Source: an uncultured Chloracidobacterium sp.
GTDB lineage: Bacteria; Acidobacteriota; Blastocatellia; Pyrinomonadales; Pyrinomonadaceae
Reading direction: 5' to 3'
DNA length: 64,000 nt
Assembly (NCBI GenBank): GCA_937941715.1
Contig: CALDGX010000133.1
Location: 42,017 to 106,016, forward strand
The position numbers were made by a program, and so were the translations under genes. A model generated the notes under the pieces. It did not search any database. It had not been told where the DNA came from and was given only the letters and a program-made list of their open reading frames with translations. Positions 26,128-33,225 of this stretch are shown in pieces. Numbering within the stretch: the stretch's first letter is position 1; each line of letters opens with the position of its first letter.

Positions 26128-28257
26128 GTGCGAAATTATTATTTTCTTGTATTGATCCCGATTGGACTGATCTTATTGGCCTCGATGATGCTCGTCGGAC
26201 GACGCGCCGAAGGGCATGTTGCAGTTTTCGGCTCCGGCAGCGAGGACGAATTACGACTTGCTGTTTCGAAAAGCGTCGAACTCATTCGCGATAGATTTCC
26301 GCGGCAGCTTGTCGGAAACGTCGATGATTTTGTGGTCAAGTCCAACGAGATCGACTCTCAGGGCTACGCTCACACGAAGTTTCAACAACGTATCGGCCAG
26401 GTCCCCGTTTGGGAGGGCGAGGTGATCGTTCATCATAAGCCCGATGGCGAGGTCTTCGCCTTGACCGACAGCCTGCGGTCGGTCGGGCCGATCGACACGG
26501 TCCCCACGCTGAAGCCAACCGACGCCATAAAGATCGCAAAAAAACTGTACGACGGTTCAAGGTATCTCTCAGAACCGCCCGTGGCCGACCTTTGGATCTT
26601 TAACGGCAGTGATCAGGGTCGGCTCGCGTTTCGCGTGAAGATGAAACGGATCGACGGCTCGCCCGAAACGGCAATGCCCGTGATCTTTCTCGATGCTCAT
26701 ACCGGCGAGAAATTGCTTCAATATGACAATTTTCAGACGGGAACGGGCAATTCGCTATATAGCGGAAATGTCGTGATCGGCACTACGAGGAACGGATCGA
26801 CGTTTTACATGGAGAACCTTACCCGAGCGAACAATCGGCCCAAACACGGCACCTTCAACTACAACAACGGTACGACGACGATGTCTCGTGTAACTGATAC
26901 CGACGACATTTGGGACACGACGATAAATCGTGCCGCCGTCGATGCCCAGTACGGAGCCGAATCCACGCTCGAATATTTCAGGTTCGTGCATGGACGCAAC
27001 GGCATCAATGGAACGGGCGGCCCGGGATATCTAACCGCGATCGACGGCACTTCGCCGCTGATCACGTCAGCCGTGCATTATTCGACAAATTATAACAACG
27101 CCGGCTGGAACGGCTCATTTATGCTATACGGCGACGGCGACGGTACAACGTTCAGCCCGCTGGTCACGGTCGACGTCGCCGGCCACGAGTTGACGCACGG
27201 TGTCACAGAATTTACCGCAAATCTGACTTACCAGAATGAATCCGGTGCTCTTAACGAATCGATGTCCGACGTTTTCGGAACGATGGTCAACCGTTATGCT
27301 AAACCGTCGAGTTGGAATTGGCAGATCGGCGAAGAGTGCTATACTCCGGCAAATGGTACTGGCGATGCTCTGCGATATATGAACACGCCGCATTCGGCCT
27401 CGAACAGCGGGTTTACGGTCGATGACGACCCCGACCACTATTCTGAGCGTTATACAGGCACGTCGGACAATGGCGGCGTGCATATAAACTCCGGCATCGC
27501 GAATAACGCGTTTTATCTGCTGTCCCAGGGCGGCACTCATCACCTGAGCGGCGTCACCGTAACGGGCATCGGCCCCGATCGTGCGGAGCAGATCTGGTAT
27601 AAGGCCTTGTCGGCCTATATGACCTCTAGCACCAATTTTACCGGTGCAAGGACCGCGACCATAAGTGCCGCGACACAGATCTTCGGTTCGACGAGCACGG
27701 AAAACACGGCGGTCCAAAAAGCATGGTGCGCAGTCGGTGTCGGCAGTTGTCCGGGCGCCACAACCCCGACCCCGACGCCGAACGGCGCCGAACTGATCAC
27801 CAACGGGGCTTTTGAAACGGCGATCACGCCATGGGTAATGACCGGCTCCGGTGCAATTTACACAAATGCCGGCAACTTCCCTCACGGCGGAACGGGTTAT
27901 GCCTATTTCGGGGCGGCGGTCAGCGTGACGGGCCAAACCTATCAGACGATCACGATCCCGGCGGGCAAGAGCCCGACCCTGACATTCTGGCTCAACGTCA
28001 CATCGCTAGAGACCACTACGACAGTTCAATATGACAAGTTGTTTGTTGAGGTTCTCGACAATTCCGGAACGCTCTTGGCGACTCTCGCTACCTACAGTAA
28101 TTTGAATAAGGTGACAGCCTCGAGCGACTATTCCCAAAAGTCAATGTCACTTGCCGCATACGCCGGCCAGACGATCCGTGTCCAGTTCCGAACGACAAAT
28201 GACTCTTCGGCGATCACGACCTTCCGTCTGGATGACGCATCTGCAATTTACTACTGA
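26128..28257 (+). CDS. Secreted M4 (thermolysin-like) metallopeptidase, copy 2
   Basis: A GTG start with GGAGG 9 nt upstream gives 709 residues. Architecture matches copy 1: signal segment, FTP/PepSY propeptide, catalytic domain with HELTH at 353-357 and E377 in 'GALNESMSD', 'NGGVHINSGIANNAFYL', a short Pro/Thr linker ('TTPTPTPN') and the same jelly-roll-like C-terminal domain ('TFWLNVTSLETTTTVQYDKL'). Motif residue numbers are identical to copy 1, although many residues differ, including between the two propeptides. This points to a tandem duplication followed by divergence. Substrates are probably extracellular proteins. Confidence 0.95.
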   Translation: MRNYYFLVLIPIGLILLASMMLVGRRAEGHVAVFGSGSEDELRLAVSKSVELIRDRFPRQLVGNVDDFVVKSNEIDSQGYAHTKFQQRIGQVPVWEGEVIVHHKPDGEVFALTDSLRSVGPIDTVPTLKPTDAIKIAKKLYDGSRYLSEPPVADLWIFNGSDQGRLAFRVKMKRIDGSPETAMPVIFLDAHTGEKLLQYDNFQTGTGNSLYSGNVVIGTTRNGSTFYMENLTRANNRPKHGTFNYNNGTTTMSRVTDTDDIWDTTINRAAVDAQYGAESTLEYFRFVHGRNGINGTGGPGYLTAIDGTSPLITSAVHYSTNYNNAGWNGSFMLYGDGDGTTFSPLVTVDVAGHELTHGVTEFTANLTYQNESGALNESMSDVFGTMVNRYAKPSSWNWQIGEECYTPANGTGDALRYMNTPHSASNSGFTVDDDPDHYSERYTGTSDNGGVHINSGIANNAFYLLSQGGTHHLSGVTVTGIGPDRAEQIWYKALSAYMTSSTNFTGARTATISAATQIFGSTSTENTAVQKAWCAVGVGSCPGATTPTPTPNGAELITNGAFETAITPWVMTGSGAIYTNAGNFPHGGTGYAYFGAAVSVTGQTYQTITIPAGKSPTLTFWLNVTSLETTTTVQYDKLFVEVLDNSGTLLATLATYSNLNKVTASSDYSQKSMSLAAYAGQTIRVQFRTTNDSSAITTFRLDDASAIYY

Positions 28258-28278
28258 TCTTTTACTCTGGGCAACGGA

Positions 28279-28311
28279 AAAAGGGAACGCCGCGAGGGCG
28301 TTCCCTTTCTT
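28279..28311. terminator. Intrinsic terminator between convergent genes
   Basis: A 9-bp stem GGGAACGCC/GGCGTTCCC with a 5-nt loop, T-rich downstream and A-rich upstream, separates M4 copy 2 from the convergent reprolysin-like gene. Confidence 0.88.
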
Positions 28312-28327
28312 TTGCTCACGCATTTGC

Positions 28328-30310
28328 TCACCTAACAAACGCGTGCGCGATCGGCACATCACCTACTTGGCCGAACTGTTGAATAAGCGTTCCCGCGGAT
28401 GACCGGGCCGCGTACCATGTCGAATTTGAGGGACGGAATACCGCCGCATCGGTCTTGTCGTCGCCGTCGTAGTCGCCCACGACCGGGAGATCGCCAGTTG
28501 AACCGAACGGAAAGGCGTAAAAGGTCTGGTCCTCGCTGCGCAAAATGAACCACGAACCGCTCGACGGTCGCCAAAGAGCAATATCGGTCTTGCCGTCGCC
28601 GGTGTAATCGCCCTGGACCGTCTGGTCGCTGCCGGCACCGAACCGTGCGGCAAACACGCCGTTGTCAGAACTGCGTCTGACCCACCATTCACCCGTTCCG
28701 GCGTTATCGCGAAAGACCGCGATGTCTGCCTTGCCGTCGCCGTCGTAATCACCGACAGCGGGACGATCGGAACTGCCGCCGAAACCGACGATAATAACTC
28801 CGATCGACGACCCCTGAATAAACCACGTTTGCGTCGACGGGCGAAACACCGCGATATCAGCCTTCTGGTCTCCATCATAGTCGGCCGGGATCGGCACATC
28901 GCCGGCGGAACCGAACGGCACTGCGTAAAATGATTGGTCCTCGCTGCGGAGTACGTACCAAAATCCCGTTGAGGGCCTAAAAAACGCGATGTCCGTCTTT
29001 CCGTCACCCGTCAGATCGGCCGGGCTCAAAATGTCGCTTTCGGAACCGAAACGCGATGCGCTGTTGCCGCCGTCGCTGCTTCGCAGGTACCACCACTCGC
29101 CGCCGGCCGGACGAAAGATCGACAGATCGGTCTTGCCGTCACCTTCAAAATCAAATGCACACTTGCCGGACGCGGTGATGCAGCTGCCGTTTGTGTCGAG
29201 ATATGTGTCGATCTCGGATCGCGAGTATTGGCAAAATGACATTGGCGTATCGCCGGTCAATTGAGCGTTCATCAGCGAATTACCGCAGCTCTGAGCACTC
29301 TCTACGTGGTTGGCTCCGAGATTATGCCCGAGTTCGTGGGCCGTAATGAGGAATTTTGCCGGCGCCCAATTGACGTAGCCGCTCATGCCGTACGAGTCAT
29401 TAGGCCGCCTGCAGGTCACTCCGATAAAGGCCCAACCCTGAGACTGGACGTTCGCCTTTCCCGAAAACAGGTGCGCAGCATCCCGCGGGTACGCCGCGTG
29501 GGGAAATTGAGTGTTCCAGTACGATTGAAAGTTGCGGACCGTAAACTCGGTATTCCCTGCCGCAAACGGGTCGGGAGCGGTCCATGTATGTTGATAAACG
29601 ACGCTGATCGTAAGATTCAGTTCCGCCGCGTAAAGTCCCTCGATCGTATTGAGGATGCCGAGGATCTCATTATTAGCCTGCACCGGTCCGCCGAGAGTTG
29701 CGACGTACTCCATGTCCGCGTCGGTCGCGAGTTCGATCCGCTTGGGAGCGGCGGGAGATTCGCCGGCCCGTACCAATGGCATCGTGTCGTTTATCTTGTC
29801 CCCGAGTTTTGATCCGCACGAGATCGGGCTTCGGCCCAGAGCGTCTTCGATACGGTACAAGACATACTCGCGGCTGTCCGAACCCGGCACATACCGGGCG
29901 GCGGGCTCGACAAAAAGCGTCTCACCGTCGATATTTATGAACCCGTCGGCGAAACCGCCGTTGAAATTTATGCGGGCAAAGGAACCACTGCTTCCGCGAA
30001 CCGTCCCCTTAAAGGTGTTCAACGCTCCGGGCTGTATCGGCCTGAGACCATCGATGCCCGTATTTTCGGCCCGCGAGCCCGCCGATCTGAGATCGTGCGG
30101 CGTCAGATCTACTGTGATCGTCCGATCTCCGCTAAACTTGATCTGCCGCGTGCCGTTTCCGGATCCCGAGATCGAGGCCCGTGTCAGCTCGAACCAGCTG
30201 AACGAGGCCGAAAGGCCTTCGGCACTTGCGGGTGTCTGGCCGTAGGCCGCGGAAGAAAAAGCCACGGCTATAACGGTCAGCATGATCTGCAAAATGGTCG
30301 ATCGTTTCAT
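28328..30310 (-). CDS. Secreted reprolysin-like (M12B) metalloprotease with six C-terminal FG-GAP-like repeats
   Basis: A 660-residue exported protein with a signal peptide (1-25). A propeptide-like beta region (about 30-190) precedes the metzincin catalytic domain with the long zinc motif HELGHNLGANH (HExxHxxGxxH) and a downstream 'SLMNAQ' that can supply the Met-turn. Cysteines ('VTCRRPNDSYG', 'SAQSCGN', 'SFCQYS') suggest disulfides. From about residue 386 six FG-GAP-like repeats run to the C-terminus. The repeats probably anchor or present the protease at the cell surface. The gene converges on M4 copy 2 and adds a third secreted metalloprotease to this block. Confidence 0.92.
   Translation of the reverse strand: MKRSTILQIMLTVIAVAFSSAAYGQTPASAEGLSASFSWFELTRASISGSGNGTRQIKFSGDRTITVDLTPHDLRSAGSRAENTGIDGLRPIQPGALNTFKGTVRGSSGSFARINFNGGFADGFINIDGETLFVEPAARYVPGSDSREYVLYRIEDALGRSPISCGSKLGDKINDTMPLVRAGESPAAPKRIELATDADMEYVATLGGPVQANNEILGILNTIEGLYAAELNLTISVVYQHTWTAPDPFAAGNTEFTVRNFQSYWNTQFPHAAYPRDAAHLFSGKANVQSQGWAFIGVTCRRPNDSYGMSGYVNWAPAKFLITAHELGHNLGANHVESAQSCGNSLMNAQLTGDTPMSFCQYSRSEIDTYLDTNGSCITASGKCAFDFEGDGKTDLSIFRPAGGEWWYLRSSDGGNSASRFGSESDILSPADLTGDGKTDIAFFRPSTGFWYVLRSEDQSFYAVPFGSAGDVPIPADYDGDQKADIAVFRPSTQTWFIQGSSIGVIIVGFGGSSDRPAVGDYDGDGKADIAVFRDNAGTGEWWVRRSSDNGVFAARFGAGSDQTVQGDYTGDGKTDIALWRPSSGSWFILRSEDQTFYAFPFGSTGDLPVVGDYDGDDKTDAAVFRPSNSTWYAARSSAGTLIQQFGQVGDVPIAHAFVR
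28331..29155 (-). repeat. Six tandem ~45-residue FG-GAP-like repeats in the coding sequence
   Basis: Same six-unit array as in the giant protein. The unit order also matches: units 2 and 5 have DLTGDG/DYTGDG, unit 4 has an expanded 'FRDNAGTGEWWVRRSS', and the array stops at the C-terminus. Confidence 0.9.
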
Positions 30311-30442
30311 CTGGTTCGAACAATGGCGGAAATGCTATGTCTGATGGCGAAAGCGGCCGGTGAATTGCCGGCTTATACTGTTTAAACATTGCCAACAACG
30401 CTAGTATTCCAGTTTGCGGCGGGCCCGGAGTAGAATAATTTT

Positions 30443-30892
30443 ATGAACCTGCTCGGTAAGATCTGGAGGGCACTGCCATCATGGGCCCGCACGCGGATCA
30501 CGCGATTGGCCCATCGTACGTTCACGGTGTCGGTCGCGGCGGTCATTACAAATGACAAAGGGCAGGTCCTCTTGCTTGAACACGTTCTGCGGCCGGCGTC
30601 GGGTTGGGGCATTCCGGGCGGCTTTATCGGTTTTGGCGAACAGCCTGAGGCGGCTCTCAGGCGCGAGATCGCCGAGGAAACCGGTGTCGAACTTATCAAC
30701 GTTTCGCTCTACCGTGTCCGGACGCTAAAAGGCCACGTCGAAATACTCTTTACGGCCGGATGCGTGGGCGAGCCTTCCGTACTCAGCCGCGAGATCATCC
30801 GGCTCGGGTGGTTTGATGTCGACGACGTTCCCGCTGAGATGAATGCCGGCCAGCGATCGCTCATCCAAAAAGTATTGCGCCCCGAAATTTGA
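30443..30892 (+). CDS. Nudix hydrolase
   Basis: A 149-residue cytoplasmic hydrolase with a perfect Nudix box Gx5Ex7REUxEExGU, starting at 'GFIGFGE' and ending 'REIAEETGVE'. The preceding strand 'LEHVLRPASGWGIPGGF' fits the ADP-ribose or NDP-sugar pyrophosphatase-like group, but the substrate cannot be told. It lies 72 nt before pyrE on the same strand and may share transcription with it. Confidence 0.92.
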   Translation: MNLLGKIWRALPSWARTRITRLAHRTFTVSVAAVITNDKGQVLLLEHVLRPASGWGIPGGFIGFGEQPEAALRREIAEETGVELINVSLYRVRTLKGHVEILFTAGCVGEPSVLSREIIRLGWFDVDDVPAEMNAGQRSLIQKVLRPEI

Positions 30893-30964
30893 TAAAACGC
30901 CGACAGGTGCTTAATATTGAACTTCACGTCTGACATCTTAAATTGCAATTATTAGGAGAATTTT

Positions 30965-31579
30965 ATGGCTGATCTTATACCGCCTCCCGAAGCCGTGATG
31001 AAGATACTTACGGATACGGGGGCTTATCAACGCGGGCATTTCGTTTACCCGAACGGTAAACATGCCTCGCACTATTTCCAGATGCCCCTGGCATTTCGAT
31101 ACTATGACAACGCCCGCGTGCTTTCGGTGGCTCTCAGCCGATTGTTCCGGATGGAAAAGTCGATCGCCAGCCGACTGCCCAAGGTTTCGGTCATCAGCCC
31201 GAGTCCCGGCGGCATTATGGTCGCGTTCGGCATACGCGAAGCCCTCGGGGCCGATCAGATCTATTGGGCCGAAATGGAAGACGGCAAGCGGCAGTTTCGC
31301 CAGTTCATCTCGGAGGGTGATGTATATCCGGCGATCATCGTCGATGATATTTTGCGTTCGGGAAGGGCTCTTCGCGAGACGATCGACCTCGTCAACGGCC
31401 TCGGCGCCGAGGTGATCGGCGTCGGAACGATCGCCAAGTTTGAAGGGGCTCCGAATGAATTTGACGGTATTCCCGTCAAGAGCCTTCTGACCTTTGACGT
31501 AAATTTTTACGACACCGAGGAAGAATGGCGACGCTCGAAAAGCGCTTCGGATGCCGAGGAACTTCGGGTCCGGTTCTAA
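30965..31579 (+). CDS. pyrE: Orotate phosphoribosyltransferase
   Basis: A 204-residue type I phosphoribosyltransferase, forming orotidine 5'-phosphate from orotate and PRPP in pyrimidine synthesis. 'GHFVYPNGKHASHYFQM' matches the orotate-side loop, 'VISPSPGGIMVAFGIREAL' the core, and 'AIIVDDILRSGRALRE' the PRPP motif with its two acidic residues. AGGAGAA lies just upstream of the ATG. The C-terminal ~25 residues are charged. Other phosphoribosyltransferases are less likely because of the N-terminal motif. Confidence 0.88.
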   Translation: MADLIPPPEAVMKILTDTGAYQRGHFVYPNGKHASHYFQMPLAFRYYDNARVLSVALSRLFRMEKSIASRLPKVSVISPSPGGIMVAFGIREALGADQIYWAEMEDGKRQFRQFISEGDVYPAIIVDDILRSGRALRETIDLVNGLGAEVIGVGTIAKFEGAPNEFDGIPVKSLLTFDVNFYDTEEEWRRSKSASDAEELRVRF

Positions 31580-31600
31580 GTTCTTGTCTTTTTGGAGTAA

Positions 31601-31636
31601 AAAAGGGCGTTCGGGATCTTTCCCTGAACGCCCTTA
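31601..31636. terminator. Intrinsic terminator between pyrE and recR
   Basis: GGGCGTTC-GGG and CCC-t-GAACGCCC pair around a short loop with one bulged base. A-rich sequence on the left favours termination of recR on the minus strand as well as pyrE. Confidence 0.75.
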
Positions 31637-31657
31637 ACTATTGATCAGGCCGGACGA

Positions 31658-32272
31658 TCACATTTCATGTCGGTTCGACAGGGCCTTATCCATTGTGACC
31701 TCATCGACAAATTCGAGGTCGGCCCCGACCGGCATCCCCATCGCAATACGCGTCACGCGGACTCCGAGCGGTTTGAGCAGCCGAGCAATGTAGTTTGCCG
31801 TTGCTTCGCCCTCGGTCGTCGGGTTGGTCGCGACGATGATCTCGGCGATCTCGACCCCTTCGTTATTCTCGGGCCGCAATCGCGGGATCAGGTTGGCAAG
31901 CATCAACTCATCCGGCCCGATCCCCCTCAGCGGCGATAGCGATCCGTGGATAATGTGATAGAGCCCCCGAAACGATCGGGTTTTCTCGACAGCGACCAGG
32001 TTATAAGGTTCTTCGACAATGCAGATGATCGACCGGTCACGTTTCGGATTTGAACAGTAGAGGCACGGGTCGACATCTGTCAGGTTGTTGCAGACCGAGC
32101 AAAAAACTATTTTTTCCTTTACCTCGCGGAGCGCGTTGGCAAACTGCTCCACCTCCGGCATCGGCCGCCGGAGTATGTGAAACGCCAACCGCTGAGCGGA
32201 CTTTTGGCCAACGCCCGGCAGCCGCTTGAATTCGTCGATCAGCTTAGCGACCGGTTCTGAGTAATCAAGCAT
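31658..32272 (-). CDS. recR: Recombination protein RecR
   Basis: About 204 residues. A helix-hairpin-helix ('FKRLPGVGQKSAQRLAFHIL'), a four-cysteine zinc finger ('CSVCNNLTDVDPCLYC') and a Toprim domain ('SIICIVEEPYNLVAVEK') occur in the RecR order. RecR loads RecA at gaps together with RecO/RecF. The ATG at 32272 fits the family N-terminus; an upstream TTG in frame falls inside short repeats and is less likely. It follows ybaB, as in many bacteria, but dnaX, the usual third member, is not upstream. Confidence 0.95.
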   Translation of the reverse strand: MLDYSEPVAKLIDEFKRLPGVGQKSAQRLAFHILRRPMPEVEQFANALREVKEKIVFCSVCNNLTDVDPCLYCSNPKRDRSIICIVEEPYNLVAVEKTRSFRGLYHIIHGSLSPLRGIGPDELMLANLIPRLRPENNEGVEIAEIIVATNPTTEGEATANYIARLLKPLGVRVTRIAMGMPVGADLEFVDEVTMDKALSNRHEM

Positions 32273-32282
32273 AGTGGAATGT

Positions 32283-32357
32283 GAATCGTGAATGGTCAAT
32301 AGTGCTTTGAAGGTAACTTAGAGCCTTTTTATTCACTATTTACGATTCACTATTTAC
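32283..32357. repeat. Heptamer-phased short repeats between ybaB and recR
   Basis: ATTCACTATTTAC occurs twice in tandem (32331-32343 and 32345-32357, 14-nt period), and an inverted, imperfect copy (GTGAATCGTGAA) begins at 32281. The two sides can fold into a long imperfect hairpin. The 7-nt phasing resembles the repeat after dnaK at 5157-5202, though the sequence differs. Confidence 0.55.
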
Positions 32358-32662
32358 TACATCAGTCCCGGCGGAAGCATTCCGCCCAGTTTGCCCTTGA
32401 GCGACTCTTCGACCTTTCGTCGGCCTTCATTAAGGGCCGCGACTGTCAGGTCCTGTATCATCTCGACATCGCCGTCCTTGATCAGGTCCGGTGAATAGGT
32501 CACGCTGACAACCTCAAAATCCCCTCGCATCTTGACCGTTACTGCACCGCCTCCGGCAGCCGCTTCGACGACCAACTGCTTCATCTCAGCGCCCATTTTG
32601 GCTTGCATTTCCTGCGCCTGACGCATCATCGACCCTAGATCCATACCACCCGGTAACTTCAT
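32357..32662 (-). CDS. ybaB: YbaB/EbfC nucleoid-associated protein
   Basis: A 101-residue protein with the family pattern: Met/Gln-rich N-terminal helix ('MRQAQEMQAKMGAEMKQL'), 'GGGAVTVKMRGDFEVVSV' beta strands and a C-terminal 'EGRRKVEESLKGKLGGM' helix. YbaB dimers bind DNA and are usually encoded with recR. The stop codon abuts the short repeats separating it from recR. Confidence 0.93.
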   Translation of the reverse strand: MKLPGGMDLGSMMRQAQEMQAKMGAEMKQLVVEAAAGGGAVTVKMRGDFEVVSVTYSPDLIKDGDVEMIQDLTVAALNEGRRKVEESLKGKLGGMLPPGLM

Positions 32663-32749
32663 ATAGATATACTTCCTTAAGTTATAGATTCCTCTTTTTC
32701 GCGAATGACGATCAGACCATTCGCAGCCCCAGCCGAAGATATTCGCGCG

Positions 32750-33097
32750 TTATAGAGTGCGAATGTAGCCCGCGATCTGCCGGATCTGGGCCGCCGTCAG
32801 TTTTTTGCTAAAGCCGGGCATATCGCCCTTTCCGGCCGTGATCACGCGAAGTATCTTCGCCGTGCTCGCACGCTTGGTCGACGCACTCGTAAGGTCGTCG
32901 GCATCGGTCTCTCGGCCTTTCGGCGTATCCGCACGGCCGTCCGCTCCGTGGCATTTGGAGCAATGCTGCAGATAGAGCGAACGCGGGCTCGATGCCTCGT
33001 TCGAGGCAAAGCTCGTCTGCGAGGCGGCCGAACCAATACCAATAATACCGACCGCCGCTACCGCCGCTACCGCAACTGATTTCGCTACAACTTTCAT
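32750..33097 (-). CDS. Small exported c-type cytochrome
   Basis: About 115 residues. The ATG at 33097 has AGGG 8 nt upstream and starts a signal peptide ('VAKSVAVAAVAAVGIIGIGS'). One haem-binding CxxCH ('LQHCSKCHGADGRA') is present, and the distal Met is in 'GKGDMPGFSKKLTAAQ', the usual layout of a mono-haem class I cytochrome c. It ends with 'IAGYIRTL', the conserved terminal helix. It would carry electrons in the periplasm; the partner is unknown. A start at 33115 would add six residues. Confidence 0.92.
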   Translation of the reverse strand: MKVVAKSVAVAAVAAVGIIGIGSAASQTSFASNEASSPRSLYLQHCSKCHGADGRADTPKGRETDADDLTSASTKRASTAKILRVITAGKGDMPGFSKKLTAAQIRQIAGYIRTL

Positions 33098-33225
33098 AAT
33101 ACGCGCCCTTTTCATTCTCAGTATTATGCTGTGCGGCTACGCGTTCGGCAAACTTATGCGGTGAAATAATGATCCACGGCCCAAATCGCTTTCACGTGAT
33201 GATATAACGTGCTATAAATGAAACG

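Noticed and set aside
27124..27936. 270-codon open frame on the minus strand
   Set aside because: Antisense to the catalytic domain of M4 copy 2, with no domain of its own.
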